Assembly: GCF_003121295.1 (NCBI RefSeq)
Contig: NZ_PHNC01000029.1
Span: 1 to 64,000 of the forward strand
Direction: 5' to 3'
DNA length: 64,000 nt
Source of the DNA: Streptomyces orinoci
Lineage (GTDB): Bacteria > Actinomycetota > Actinomycetes > Streptomycetales > Streptomycetaceae
Position numbers and translations under genes: made by a program. How positions within the stretch are numbered: the stretch's first letter is position 1; each line of letters starts with the position of its first letter. Shown here piece by piece: positions 1-9,642 of this stretch. The notes below the pieces were generated by a model. The model was not told the origin of the DNA. It did not search any database and saw only the letters and a program-made list of their open reading frames with translations.

Positions 1-64
1 GGACCGGCCCCGGGGGCGGCGCCTCGTACCGTGGGATCGCCCGGTTCGAAGTAAGTGCCCAGCC

Positions 65-102
65 GTCAAAGGCTTGAAACCGCGAGGAAACCTGCACGTT
101 AT
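65..102 (+). promoter_or_regulatory. candidate GlnR-type nitrogen operator
   Basis: Four 5-mers are spaced by exactly six bases: GTCAA (65-69), GAAAC (76-80), GAAAC (87-91) and GTTAT (98-102). GlnR boxes of actinomycetes are built as GTnAC-n6-GAAAC repeated at 11-base period. The first pair fits well and the second is degenerate. No gene in the window is an obvious target. The likely target would start left of base 1 on the minus strand; from memory, glutamate synthase genes lie on that side in Streptomyces. The assignment is inference. Confidence 0.4.
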
Positions 103-116
103 GCGGTGGCCCGCAT
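101..116 (-). terminator. short hairpin after VIT-family gene
   Basis: A 6-bp perfect stem, ATGCGG then CCGCAT around a 4-base loop, lies just beyond the stop codon of the VIT-family gene on the minus strand. It could end that transcript, but it is short, has no T-run and also abuts the GlnR-like box. Confidence 0.3.
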
Positions 117-122
117 AGAGCA

Positions 123-854
123 TCACCCGACGGCGGTGCCGAAGGCAATACCGAGGAGGTAAGTCACACCCGCCGCCACCCCGCCGAGCAGCAGCTGACG
201 CAGCCCGCTGAACCACCAGGAGCGGGCGGTGACCCGGGCGACGACGGCGCCGCAGGCGAACAGTCCCAGCAGGGCGAGCAGCACGGCGGGCCACAGCACA
301 TTCAGCCCGAACAGATAAGGCAGTACGGGCAGCAGGGCGCCCAGGGCGAAGGAGCCGAAGGAGGCGACGGCGGCGGTCATCGGGGACGGCAGGTCGGAGG
401 GGTCGATGCCCAGCTCCTCCCGGGCGTGGATCTCCAGCGCCTGGTCGGGGTCGCTGGACAGCTGCCGGGCGACCTCCCGGGCCAGCTTGGGCTCCACCCC
501 GCGCGACTCATAGAGCGCGGCCAGCTCCTCCAGCTCGTCGGCCGGGTGCTTGCGCAGCTCGCGCCGCTCCACATCCAGCTCGGCCAGCACCAGCTCGCGC
601 TGGGAGGCGACGGAGGTGTACTCGCCCACGGCCATGGAGAAGGCACCGGCGGCGAGCCCCGCCAGCCCGGTGATCACTATGGTCTGCGACCCGGCGGAAC
701 CACCGGCCACGCCGGTCATCAGGGCCAGGTTGGAGACCAGCCCGTCCATGGCGCCGAAGACGGCCGGGCGCAGCCAGCCGCCATTGACATCACGGTGGGT
801 GTGGTTGTCACGGTGCGCTATATGCGTGGCGGCGGCAGCGTCGAGGACGGACAT
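123..854 (-). CDS. VIT1/CCC1-family transmembrane protein (Fe/Mn transporter)
   Basis: Predicted inner-membrane protein of 243 residues in the VIT1/CCC1 family, which moves Fe2+ or Mn2+. The first helices carry the family signatures DGLVSNLALMTGVAG (37-51) and GAFSMAVGEYTSVASQRE (70-87). An acidic cytoplasmic segment at about 90-150, rich in Glu, matches the family's metal-binding domain. Three hydrophobic segments follow (about 160-240). The ATG at 854 was chosen over an upstream start at 950 because it has a GGAAGGGAGC ribosome site and the extra residues are low-complexity. It stands alone: lgt lies 386 bases upstream beyond a block of repeats. Metal specificity cannot be read from sequence. 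Confidence 0.88.
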   Translation of the reverse strand: MSVLDAAAATHIAHRDNHTHRDVNGGWLRPAVFGAMDGLVSNLALMTGVAGGSAGSQTIVITGLAGLAAGAFSMAVGEYTSVASQRELVLAELDVERRELRKHPADELEELAALYESRGVEPKLAREVARQLSSDPDQALEIHAREELGIDPSDLPSPMTAAVASFGSFALGALLPVLPYLFGLNVLWPAVLLALLGLFACGAVVARVTARSWWFSGLRQLLLGGVAAGVTYLLGIAFGTAVG

Positions 855-1008
855 GGGTGTGTGGGTGCTCCCTTCCAGGGGGCGCGGCCCGGTGCGCCGC
901 TGCCCCATCGAGATCGAAGGTACGCACGTTCGGGCCCCGCCCGCCAGCAAGGAAGGCCGAACTTACCGCGCCGACCAGCACCGATTACCCACCGTTGCCG
1001 GGTGCGCC

Positions 1009-1124
1009 CCCTCAGGGGCGCGAGGAACTGCGCGACCAGCCACGCACGGCCCGCAGCCGAGCGACAGCGGGACGCCCCCAGGGGCGCGGGGAACTGCGCG
1101 ACCGGCCAGCCACGGCCTGCGGCC
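1009..1124 (+). repeat. two tandem copies of a dispersed repeat, GGGGCGCGGGGAACTGCGCG core
   Basis: Two degenerate copies (about 1009-1058 and 1075-1124) share the core GGGGCGCGGGGAACTGCGCG followed by ACC(A/G)GCC and a CGGCCxGC(A/G)GCC tail. Related copies lie at 12147-12311, 24151-24312 (opposite strand) and 48801-48855. They are intergenic only. The 855-1240 gap holds these copies and the next element; no gene is seen in it. Confidence 0.75.
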
Positions 1125-1142
1125 GAGCGGCGACGGTTGTTG

Positions 1143-1240
1143 GCAGACGCGGTTTCGTTGCCGGGTGCGGCCCGGTGGCTGGTTGTGCCCACCCGTTCCG
1201 CCCTGCGGAACGACTGCCCACAACCAGCACCGCCCCCGCG
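1143..1240 (+). repeat. second dispersed repeat module (GTGGGCAGTCGTTCC type)
   Basis: On the minus strand this segment reads GTTGTGGGCAGTCGTTCCGC, then GGGTGGGCACAACCAG and CCACCGGGCCGCACCCGGC. The same series of blocks occurs at 24033-24145 on the plus strand with an insertion in the middle. It borders the GGGGCGCGGGGAACT repeats at both places, so the two modules travel together. Confidence 0.65.
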
Positions 1241-2176
1241 TCAAACGTTCTTGCTCGGCGCCGGACCCGCAGGGTCACCCTCGGCCGGACCCGCAGGGTC
1301 ACCCTCATCGCGGCGCTCCGCGCCATGCTGCTCGGCCGCGTCCGCCGCATCCGCCGACGCACCCGGCTCCACCACAGCCTCCCGCCCAGGCCGCCGCTTC
1401 CCCGAGATCACGAAGTAGGCGACAGCCGCCAGGAAGACGATGATCGACGTCCAGTCATTGAGCCGCAGCCCCAGAATGTGGTGCGCGGTATCCACCCGCA
1501 GATACTCGACCCAGAACCGCCCCACCGTGTACGCGGCCACATAGAGCGCGAACGCCCGCCCGTGCCCCAGGGTGAAGCGGCGGTCGGCCCAGATCACCAG
1601 GGCCGCGACGCCCAGGCACCACAGCGACTCATAGAGGAAGGTCGGGTGGTAGAGACCGCCCACCCGCCCGATCGCGGGATCGGAATGGATCTTCAGCGCC
1701 CATGGCACATGCGTCGGCTTGCCATAGAGCTCCTGGTTGAACCAGTTGCCCCAGCGGCCGCAGGCCTGGGCGATGGCCACGCCGGGGGCCACCGCGTCCG
1801 CCCAGGCCGGCAGCGGGATGCCCCGGCGGCGGCAGCCGATCCAGGCGCCCAGCGCGCCCAGTGCGACCGCGCCCCAGATGCCCAGTCCGCCTTCCCAGAT
1901 CTTGAAGGCATCGACCCAGTTGCGCCCCTCACCGAAGTAGAGCTCATAGTCGGTGATCACGTGGTAGAGGCGTCCGCCGACCAGGCCGAAGGGCACCGCC
2001 CACACCGCGATGTCGGCGACCGTACCCACCCGGCCGCCTCGCGCCACCCAGCGCCGGTTGCCGAGCCAGACGGCGACAAAGACGCCGATGATGATGCAGA
2101 AGGCATAGCCGCGCAGCGGAATCGGCCCGAGGTGGACCACGCCGGTCGACGGGCTGGGAATGTAAGCGAGATTCAT
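1241..2176 (-). CDS. lgt: prolipoprotein diacylglyceryl transferase
   Basis: Transfers diacylglycerol from phosphatidylglycerol to the lipobox Cys of prolipoproteins, the first step of lipoprotein maturation, in the cytoplasmic membrane. The 311-residue product has about seven membrane segments and the Lgt signature GRWGNWFNQELYGKP (140-154), followed by YHPTFLYES (176-184). The ATG at 2176 opens the conserved family N-terminus (MNLAYIPSP). The C-terminal tail beyond about residue 275 is hydrophilic and carries a duplicated GDPAGPAE octapeptide from a 24-base tandem repeat. It lies downstream of a DsbA-like gene and the trp genes on the same strand; lspA, which acts later in the pathway, is at 43 kb. 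Confidence 0.95.
   Translation of the reverse strand: MNLAYIPSPSTGVVHLGPIPLRGYAFCIIIGVFVAVWLGNRRWVARGGRVGTVADIAVWAVPFGLVGGRLYHVITDYELYFGEGRNWVDAFKIWEGGLGIWGAVALGALGAWIGCRRRGIPLPAWADAVAPGVAIAQACGRWGNWFNQELYGKPTHVPWALKIHSDPAIGRVGGLYHPTFLYESLWCLGVAALVIWADRRFTLGHGRAFALYVAAYTVGRFWVEYLRVDTAHHILGLRLNDWTSIIVFLAAVAYFVISGKRRPGREAVVEPGASADAADAAEQHGAERRDEGDPAGPAEGDPAGPAPSKNV
1261..1307 (-). repeat. 24-base tandem repeat inside lgt 3' end
   Basis: Two copies of a 24-base unit beginning CCGGACCCGCAGGGTCACCC start at 1261 and 1285. They are in frame and add one GDPAGPAE octapeptide to the Lgt tail, outside the conserved domain. Confidence 0.8.
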
Positions 2177-2288
2177 GGCACCACCGACGCTACCTTGCCG
2201 GACCGCGCGAACGGCAACCCACCCGGCACAACGGCTGCGTAACGGGCCGCCCCGGCGGAGGGTGGCGTTCCCGGTCGTCCGACGGGGC

Positions 2289-3104
2289 TCAGTCCTCCCC
2301 CTCCGCCGCCGGCGTCCGCTTCGCCGCCCCCGCTGCGGCCGCCATCTGCCGCAGCTTGGCGGGGGTGAGCGGGTGGGCCGGGTCGGCGTAGATGCTCTTG
2401 CCGTTGAGCAGCACGGTGGGCGTGGCCTTGTAGCCGGACTTGGCGAAGGCGGCCTGGTTGCGCTGCACCCAGCTGTCATGGGTGCCCTCGTCCACACACT
2501 TCTGGAACACCGGGGTGTTCAACCCCTGGACCTTGTCGGCGAGTTGGACCAGCCGGGACTTGGCGGCGAAGGCGTCGTCGGTCTCCACCGGCTGGTTCTG
2601 GTAGAGCACATCGTGGTAGGCGGAGAACTTGCCGGCGTCCTGGGCGCAGGCGGCCGCGTTGGCCGCGTTGACCGAGCCCTTGCCGCCCAGATTCTTGTCG
2701 ATCAGCGTGACGATGTGGTACTCGGCCTTGAGCTTGCCCTCGTCCTCCAGCGAGTGGATGGTGCTCCGGTAGGCGTTCTCGAACAGGCCGCAGGCCGGGC
2801 AGCGGAAGTCCTCGTAGACCACCAGGGTGGCGGCGGCCGCGGCCTTGCCCACCGGGATGGCGGCGTGGTCCTTGCCCTGGGTGCCCTGCGGGGCGACCGG
2901 CGGTCCGGCCACCGGGGTGTTGTGGCCCTTGTCCTTGGAGCCCGCCACCAGGACCGCCACCCCGGTGCCCGCGCCCAGCACCGCGATCACCGCGCCGGCC
3001 GCGATCAGGGTCCGCTTGCGCCGGTCACGGGACTCGTCCCGCAGCCGCTGTTCCTGCAGCCGCTCACGGGCGCTGCGCTTGCCATCGCTGTTCTGCTTGC
3101 TCAC
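2289..3104 (-). CDS. membrane-tethered DsbA-like thioredoxin-fold protein
   Basis: Predicted extracytoplasmic thiol oxidoreductase of 271 residues. A basic N-terminus (about 1-32) precedes one membrane anchor (about 33-55), a linker, and a DsbA-type thioredoxin fold with active site CPAC (102-105) and the cis-proline region ATPTVLLNG near the C-terminus. The start is uncertain: GTG at 3104 gives the usual short basic leader (MSKQNSDGKR), while TTG at 3116 adds four residues; neither has a convincing ribosome site. It lies between trpA and lgt on the same strand, separated from trpA by a strong hairpin. Two more relatives lie at 30540 and 32162. Its redox partner is unknown. Confidence 0.85.
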   Translation of the reverse strand: MSKQNSDGKRSARERLQEQRLRDESRDRRKRTLIAAGAVIAVLGAGTGVAVLVAGSKDKGHNTPVAGPPVAPQGTQGKDHAAIPVGKAAAAATLVVYEDFRCPACGLFENAYRSTIHSLEDEGKLKAEYHIVTLIDKNLGGKGSVNAANAAACAQDAGKFSAYHDVLYQNQPVETDDAFAAKSRLVQLADKVQGLNTPVFQKCVDEGTHDSWVQRNQAAFAKSGYKATPTVLLNGKSIYADPAHPLTPAKLRQMAAAAGAAKRTPAAEGED

Positions 3105-3120
3105 GTCCCCGTACAACGAA

Positions 3121-3148
3121 CCGGGGGTGCGGCCCAGCGCACCCCCGG
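3121..3148 (-). terminator. terminator-like hairpin after trpA
   Basis: An 11-bp perfect stem, CCGGGGGTGCG pairing with CGCACCCCCGG around a 6-base loop, lies 30 bases beyond the trpA stop on the minus strand. There is no T-run, which is usual for high-GC actinomycetes. It probably separates the trpCMBA transcript from the DsbA-like and lgt genes. Confidence 0.65.
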
Positions 3149-3178
3149 CAGCAGGTTCCTTCCAACGAGTTAAGCGGG

Positions 3179-3994
3179 TTATCCGCGCTTGCGTACGCCC
3201 TCGGCGAGCTCACCGGCCAGCGTACGCACGGCGGCCAGCCCGGTCTCCAGGTCGGGAGCGTCCAGCAGGCGCTTGACAAAGGCCGAGCCGACGATCACGC
3301 CGTCCGCGAACCGGGCGACCTCGGCGGCCTGTTGGGCGTTGGAGACGCCCAGGCCGACGCAGACCGGCAGGTCGGTGACCGCCCTGGTGCGGTCCACCAG
3401 TTGCCGGGCCTCATGGCCCACCGACTCCCGGGTGCCGGTGACGCCCATCAGCGAGGCGGCGTAGACAAAGCCGGTGCCCGCCGCGGTGATCTTGGCCAGC
3501 CGTTCGTCCCGGCTGCTGGGCGCGACCACGAACACCGTGGCCAGGCCGTGTTCCTGGGCCGCCTTGCGCCACTCGTCGGACTCCTCCACCGGCAGGTCGG
3601 GCAGGATGCAGCCCGCTCCCCCGGCCTCGGCGAGGTCCGCGGCGAACCGGGCCACGCCATAGCGGTCCACCGGGTTCCAGTAGGTCATGCACAGGATGGG
3701 CGCTCCGCTGATCCGGTGTGCCTCGCGGACCGTCTCGATCACATCGGTGATCTTCACTCCGCCGCGCAGCGCGATGTCGTCGGCGGTCTGGATCACCGGG
3801 CCGTCCAGCACCGGGTCGCTGTGCGGCAGTCCGACCTCGACGATGTCGCAGCCGCCGTCCAGCATGGTGGTGATGGCACGTACCCCGTCGGCCACGGTGG
3901 GGAAGCCGGCCGGGAGGTAGCCGACCAGCGCGGCCCGGTGCTCCGCCTTGGCGGCCGCCAGTACGGAGTTCAGCAACTCTGCGTTCCCCGCCAT
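3179..3994 (-). CDS. trpA: tryptophan synthase alpha chain
   Basis: Cleaves indole-3-glycerol phosphate to indole and glyceraldehyde-3-phosphate; indole passes to TrpB in the alpha2-beta2 complex. The 271-residue TIM barrel has catalytic Glu53 in DIVEVGLPHSDP and Asp64 in LDGPVIQ, matching Glu49 and Asp60 of the enteric enzyme. Phosphate-binding glycines appear in GLGVSNAQQ. The ATG at 3994 overlaps the trpB stop by one base (TGATG), so the two chains are probably translationally coupled in near 1:1 ratio. It is the last gene of the trpC-trpM-trpB-trpA run, followed by a hairpin. Confidence 0.97.
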   Translation of the reverse strand: MAGNAELLNSVLAAAKAEHRAALVGYLPAGFPTVADGVRAITTMLDGGCDIVEVGLPHSDPVLDGPVIQTADDIALRGGVKITDVIETVREAHRISGAPILCMTYWNPVDRYGVARFAADLAEAGGAGCILPDLPVEESDEWRKAAQEHGLATVFVVAPSSRDERLAKITAAGTGFVYAASLMGVTGTRESVGHEARQLVDRTRAVTDLPVCVGLGVSNAQQAAEVARFADGVIVGSAFVKRLLDAPDLETGLAAVRTLAGELAEGVRKRG

Positions 3995-5241
3995 CAGTTG
4001 GCCCCCTCGTCCGTGGTGTCGTAGAGCCCGAAGTAGCGGGCGGCGGTGTCCATGTCCTTGTCGCCGCGGCCGGAGAGATTGACCAGCAGCAGGCCGTCCG
4101 GCCCCAGTTCGCGGCCGGTCTCCAGGGCGCCGGCCAGGGCGTGGGCGCTCTCGATGGCCGGGATGATGCCCTCGGTGCGGGAGAGCAGGCGCAGCGCCTG
4201 CATGGCCTCATCGTCGGTGACGGCCCGGTATTCGGCCCGGCCGATGTCCTTGAGGTAGGAGTGCTCGGGGCCGATGCCGGGGTAGTCCAGTCCGGCGGAG
4301 ATCGAGTACGGCTCGGTGATCTGGCCGTCCTCGTCCTGCAGCACATAGCTGCGGGAGCCGTGCAGGATGCCGGGGGTGCCCTGGGTGAGGGTGGCGGCGT
4401 GCTCACCGGTCTCCACCCCATGGCCGCCGGGTTCGCAGCCGATCAGGCGGACGCCGGTGTCCGGCAGGAAGGCGTGGAACAGGCCCATGGCGTTGGAGCC
4501 GCCGCCGACACAGGCCAGGGCGGCGTCGGGCAACCGGCCGGTGCGTTCCAGGAGTTGGCGGCGGGCCTCGACGCCGATGACCCGGTGGAAGTCGCGGACC
4601 AGGGCCGGGAAGGGGTGCGGTCCGGCGACGGTGCCGAAGAGGTAATGGGTGCGGTCCACATTGGCGACCCAGTCACGGAACGCCTCGTTGATGGCGTCCT
4701 TGAGGGTGCGGCTGCCGGATTTCACGGCGATGACCTCGGCACCGAGCATCCGCATCCGGGCGACATTGAGCGCCTGGCGCTTGGTGTCCACCTCGCCCAT
4801 ATAGATGGTGCATTCCAGGCCGAACAGGGCGCAGGCGGTGGCGGTGGCCACCCCGTGCTGGCCGGCGCCGGTCTCGGCGATCACCCGGGTCTTGCCCATC
4901 CGCTTGGTGAGCAGGGCCTGGCCCAGCACATTGTTGATCTTGTGGGAGCCGGTGTGGTTGAGGTCCTCGCGCTTGAGGAACACCCGGGCGCCACCGGCGT
5001 GTTCGGCGAACCGGGGGACCTCGGTGAGGGCGCTGGGGCGGCCGGTGTAGTTGGCCATCAGCTCATCGAGCTCGGCGGCGAAGGCCGGGTCGGCCTTGGC
5101 CTTCTCGTACTCGGCCGCGACCTCGTCCACGGCGGCGACCAGCGCCTCGGGGATGAACTTGCCGCCGAAGGCGCCGAAGTAGCCTGTGGGCGTGGGGACT
5201 TGACCCTCGGGGTCAGGGAAAAAGAAATGCTCTTGGGACAC
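3994..5241 (-). CDS. trpB: tryptophan synthase beta chain
   Basis: PLP enzyme that condenses indole with serine to give tryptophan. The product has 415 residues, with PLP lysine K101 in HTGSHKINN, the catalytic Glu in AETGAGQHG and the phosphate loop GGGSNAMG. The length and motifs are of the standard TrpB1 type that pairs with TrpA. The start is GTG at 5241, preceded by CCGGAGG eight bases upstream; this gives the expected N-terminus ([13 protein letters not shown]). It follows trpM by 84 bases and overlaps trpA by one base. Confidence 0.97.
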   Translation of the reverse strand: MSQEHFFFPDPEGQVPTPTGYFGAFGGKFIPEALVAAVDEVAAEYEKAKADPAFAAELDELMANYTGRPSALTEVPRFAEHAGGARVFLKREDLNHTGSHKINNVLGQALLTKRMGKTRVIAETGAGQHGVATATACALFGLECTIYMGEVDTKRQALNVARMRMLGAEVIAVKSGSRTLKDAINEAFRDWVANVDRTHYLFGTVAGPHPFPALVRDFHRVIGVEARRQLLERTGRLPDAALACVGGGSNAMGLFHAFLPDTGVRLIGCEPGGHGVETGEHAATLTQGTPGILHGSRSYVLQDEDGQITEPYSISAGLDYPGIGPEHSYLKDIGRAEYRAVTDDEAMQALRLLSRTEGIIPAIESAHALAGALETGRELGPDGLLLVNLSGRGDKDMDTAARYFGLYDTTDEGAN

Positions 5242-5325
5242 TTGTGTGCCTCCGGGTAATCGGGTGGGAGGGTGGGCGGAATCCGCCGAAGGCGGAAACG
5301 ACGCCGACCCGGCAATGGCGATCGC

Positions 5326-5475
5326 TTAGAACGCACCCCGACGCCATCGGCGCCCATTGATCTGCCCCGGCTCGCACCCGATGTGGTACCGCACCCTGCG
5401 GCCCCGTACCCGCCGCGCGGGCGCACGGCAGCCCCGAGGGCGGCACCCTCGGGCCAACCGTGCGTACGCGGCCAT
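5326..5475 (-). CDS. trpM: TrpM, small Arg/Gly-rich tryptophan-locus protein
   Basis: A 49-residue ORF that falls below common length cut-offs. It starts at ATG 5475, eight bases (5482-5475) after the trpC stop region begins, and ends TAA at 5326-5328. The sequence is highly basic with repeated RGC/CRAP blocks and ends in HIGCEPGQINGRRWR, which I recognise as the conserved tail of TrpM in the trpC-trpM-trpB-trpA locus of Streptomyces. From published work TrpM modulates tryptophan supply, development and antibiotic output, with no known catalytic activity. Cys at 11, 16 and 34 are notable. The recognition is from memory of the family; position and tail make it firm. Confidence 0.85.
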   Translation of the reverse strand: MAAYARLARGCRPRGCRAPARRVRGRRVRYHIGCEPGQINGRRWRRGAF

Positions 5476-5480
5476 GGAAA

Positions 5481-6290
5481 TCAGCCCCGCCCGTGCCGCA
5501 GCGCCGGGTGCGCCCCGGCGGCCACCAGGTCGGACACCGCCGTCCTGGGGTCGCGCCCGGTCACCAGGGACTCGCCGACCAGCACCGCGTCGGCACCGTC
5601 ATTGGCGTAGGCGATCAGGTCGTGCGGCCCGCGCACCCCGGACTCGGCGATCTTGATGATGCCGTCCGGAATCTCCGGTGCCACCCGGGCGAAATTGTCG
5701 CGGTCCACTTCGAGGGTCTTGAGGTTGCGGGCGTTGACCCCGATGATCCGGGCGCCGGCGTCCACCGCGCGCCGGACCTCCTCCTCGTCGTGCACCTCCA
5801 CCAGCGGGGTGAGCCCGATGGTCTCGGCCCGCTCGATCAGCGAGACCAGGGCCGGCTGCTCCAGGGCGGCGACGATCAGCAGGGCGAGGTCGGCTCCACA
5901 GGCCCGGGCCTCCCACAGCTGGTAGGCGGTGACGATGAAGTCCTTGCGGAGCACCGGGATGTCCACCCGGGCGCGTACCGCCTCCAGGTCGGCCAGCGAG
6001 CCGCCGAAGCGGCGCTGTTCGGTCAGCACGCTGATGACGGCCGCGCCGCCCGCCTCGTAGTCGGCGGCCAGCGCCGCCGGGTCGGCGATGGCGGCCAGCG
6101 CGCCCTTGGACGGGCTGGAGCGCTTGACCTCGCAGATCACGCTGACGTTCTCGCCCCGGAGCGCGGCCGCGCCATCCCTGGCCTGTGGTGCCCGCGCCGC
6201 CCGTTCCTTGAGCTCGTCGAGGCTGACGCGCGCCTGCCGTTCCGCGAGATCGGCACGGACTCCGTCGATGATCTCGTCGAGCACACTCAC
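5481..6290 (-). CDS. trpC: indole-3-glycerol phosphate synthase
   Basis: Closes the indole ring from CdRP to indole-3-glycerol phosphate, between the TrpF and TrpA steps. The 269-residue TIM barrel contains [11 protein letters not shown] (53-63) with catalytic Glu54 and Lys56, a second lysine in [15 protein letters not shown], and [19 protein letters not shown] near the C-terminus. It is monofunctional: no TrpF domain is fused, and none is seen elsewhere in the window, so PriA (13513) is the likely TrpF. The GTG at 6290 starts the conserved [15 protein letters not shown]. It is followed closely by trpM and then trpBA. Confidence 0.96.
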   Translation of the reverse strand: MSVLDEIIDGVRADLAERQARVSLDELKERAARAPQARDGAAALRGENVSVICEVKRSSPSKGALAAIADPAALAADYEAGGAAVISVLTEQRRFGGSLADLEAVRARVDIPVLRKDFIVTAYQLWEARACGADLALLIVAALEQPALVSLIERAETIGLTPLVEVHDEEEVRRAVDAGARIIGVNARNLKTLEVDRDNFARVAPEIPDGIIKIAESGVRGPHDLIAYANDGADAVLVGESLVTGRDPRTAVSDLVAAGAHPALRHGRG

Positions 6291-6427
6291 GCGAGCGGCC
6301 CCCTTCCGGACTCGGATGATCTGGGCTGACGCGGTGGGTACTCACCTCACCAGCACACTGTGATGGTACTTGGCGCCGGGCTGAGCTTTTACATCCGGTT
6401 GACATCGCCGCCGGGTCGCCGGGGTCC

Positions 6428-6835
6428 TCAGGGCGCCAGCGCGGCTCCCCAGGGCAGGTTGCGCAGCACGGTGAAGGCCGCCACCACCGCTCCCAGCGCC
6501 CACCCGTGCCCGGCCCGCAGCGGGAGCCGGAGGCCCTCGCCGCCGCGCAGGGTGCGCAGCAGCCATACGGTCCACAGCACGGCGAAGGCCGCGTACCCGG
6601 CGGCGGCCAGCGCGTTGGCCCGTAGCGCGGCCGCCATATCGCCGTGGGTCAGGGCGTACAGGCCGCGCAGCCCGCCGCAGCCGGGGCAGTACAGACCGGT
6701 GTGGGCCAGCAGGGGGCAGGCGGGGTAGCGGCCGGGCCGGTTGGGGTCCACCGTGCCGACCAGGGCGGCCGCGGCGGCCAGCAGGGCGGCCACGCCCAGC
6801 GGGGCGGCGAGTCGGCGGGTGAGCGGCCTGGGCAT
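6428..6835 (-). CDS. DUF2752 membrane protein of the trp locus
   Basis: Small integral membrane protein of 135 residues and unknown function. The DUF2752 hallmark CPGCGGLRGLYALTHGD (about 50-66) lies between a first hydrophobic segment (about 12-28) and two later ones (about 77-95 and 107-125). The paired cysteines suggest metal or redox chemistry, but that is inference. It sits between trpC and the HGxxPAAW protein on the same strand, a conserved placement in streptomycetes from memory. A 137-base gap separates it from trpC, so trpC may have its own promoter. Confidence 0.8.
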   Translation of the reverse strand: MPRPLTRRLAAPLGVAALLAAAAALVGTVDPNRPGRYPACPLLAHTGLYCPGCGGLRGLYALTHGDMAAALRANALAAAGYAAFAVLWTVWLLRTLRGGEGLRLPLRAGHGWALGAVVAAFTVLRNLPWGAALAP

Positions 6836-6940
6836 ACCGCCAGTCTTCGCCGGAATGCGCCAAGGCGCAGCCCGGGACGTGCGTACGGTGCGTGGGGTAC
6901 GGCTCGTACGTCCCGGGCCGCGCCTTGGCGGGAGCGTCGC

Positions 6941-7177
6941 TCAGCCCTGGGTCTGGGCCTTCGCCTGGGCCTTGGCGGCGCCCTTGGGCTCGGCGCCCAG
7001 GCCCATCAGGCGCATGATGCCGCCGACGATGGCGCCGAGGAAGATGATCACGATTCCGGCCCAGAAGCCGACCGGCTTGGCCATCACGATAAAGGCACTG
7101 GCCACACAGAAGCCGATGAAGGCGATGATGACACCGGTCCAGGCGGCCGGGGTGTGTCCGTGGTGGCTGTTCGCCAT
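6941..7177 (-). CDS. HGxxPAAW-family small membrane protein
   Basis: Protein of 78 residues beginning MANSHHGHTPAAWTG, which contains the family-defining HGHTPAAW motif at 6-13. Two hydrophobic segments (about 14-34 and 38-58) are followed by a short Lys/Ala/Gln tail. Function is unknown; the family is typical of actinobacterial tryptophan loci. The ATG at 7177 has a GAGGAG ribosome site about eight bases upstream, which decides this start over a much longer upstream reading. It lies between the Trp-associated membrane protein and DUF2752. Confidence 0.85.
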   Translation of the reverse strand: MANSHHGHTPAAWTGVIIAFIGFCVASAFIVMAKPVGFWAGIVIIFLGAIVGGIMRLMGLGAEPKGAAKAQAKAQTQG

Positions 7178-7286
7178 GGGTTGACTCCTCGTCACTGGTC
7201 GCGCCTCGCGGCGCGGAAAACGCTCGCGGTCATTGTTCCCGACGGCCGGGGGCCGCCGGGACCCGGGGTGTGCCCGGCGCCCTGGG

Positions 7287-7922
7287 TCACCGGGTGGGGT
7301 CCTCGCCCCGGTCCAGGGCCTTCCACAGCTCCTCGGGACGCTCCGGGTCGGGGGCGGTGCGCGGGCGGCGCGGACGCGGGGTGCCGTCCCGCTCGTAGCG
7401 GCCGGACATGGCGGGCCAGTGCCGGCCGTAGCGCAGCGCCAGCAGCCCGGCGAGCAGCAGCAGTGCCCCGCCGGCCACCGCCACCCAGGGCCAGCCGGTG
7501 TGGGTGACCTGGCTGACGGCGGTGCCGGTGATGCCGCTGGACCGGGAGGCCTTCTCGTCCAGGGTGGAGGTGTCGGCGGCGCCGCTGACGGCACCGGCCA
7601 CGATCCCGGCGCCGCACAGGGCCAGCAGCGCGGCCACCACGGTCCGGGTGGCGCCGCGTACCGCGAACACCGCCACCAGCGCAGCCAGGCCGACCACGGC
7701 CAGGGCGCCGGGCAGCCCGGTGATCTCCTGGCCGCTGGCGTGCTCATGGAGGGCGCCGGCGGTGCCGGCCGCCGTGCCCCTGGCCCAGGTGCGGCCGCCC
7801 GCCAGCAGGACCAGGGCGGCGCCCAGCACGGTCAGCAGCAGGGCCAGGGCCACACTGCGGCGCCGGGCGCCGGGGCGCGCCGGTTCGGTCCGGTTACGGG
7901 GGTGGGGTACTGCTGCGCTCAC
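7287..7922 (-). CDS. Trp biosynthesis-associated membrane protein (TIGR02234 type)
   Basis: Membrane protein of 211 residues placed directly downstream of trpE, the hallmark position of the Trp_oprn_chp/TIGR02234 family. Hydrophobic segments lie at about 25-42, 68-88, 93-112 and 145-165, and an Arg/Pro-rich cytoplasmic tail ends in PEELWKALDRGEDPTR, typical of the family. The GTG start at 7922 follows a GGAGGG that is almost too close to serve as ribosome site, so the start is tentative. Biochemical role is unknown; a part in tryptophan supply is inferred only from gene order. Confidence 0.8.
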   Translation of the reverse strand: MSAAVPHPRNRTEPARPGARRRSVALALLLTVLGAALVLLAGGRTWARGTAAGTAGALHEHASGQEITGLPGALAVVGLAALVAVFAVRGATRTVVAALLALCGAGIVAGAVSGAADTSTLDEKASRSSGITGTAVSQVTHTGWPWVAVAGGALLLLAGLLALRYGRHWPAMSGRYERDGTPRPRRPRTAPDPERPEELWKALDRGEDPTR

Positions 7923-7965
7923 CCCTCCACTATCCCCCGGGGCCACGGGCGCCGCGCAGCCGGGG

Positions 7966-9504
<1,539 letters not shown>

Positions 9505-9512
9505 GGCAGCGG

Positions 9513-9518
9513 AGCCTA
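9513..9518 (-). promoter_or_regulatory. -10 box TAGGCT of a probable leaderless trpE promoter
   Basis: TAGGCT on the minus strand ends eight bases before the trpE ATG, which puts the expected start of transcription at or next to the A of ATG. No GGAGG-like site lies between. The same box and spacing recur before the gene at 19907. Confidence 0.55.
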
Positions 9519-9642
9519 ACGCCTGTCCGGCGGATCTCCGATCATGGCCGCGGCCGGCCCCGCGCCGCCGGATCCCGCCAGGGCGGCCGGCCGCCGGCGC
9601 GGCGGGGAAGAGCCCGGTCCCGGGGCCGTCCGGCGCCCGCGC

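Noticed and set aside
1..54. Possible C-terminus of a plus-strand gene ending TAA at 52-54
   Set aside because: Only 17 codons are visible with no recognisable motif, and other frames are equally open, so no gene is called at the left edge.
9505..9642. Trp leader peptide/attenuator upstream of trpE
   Set aside because: I looked for a short ORF with consecutive Trp codons on the minus strand. The only short ORF (ATGATCGG...) has none, and the -10-like box lies next to trpE.
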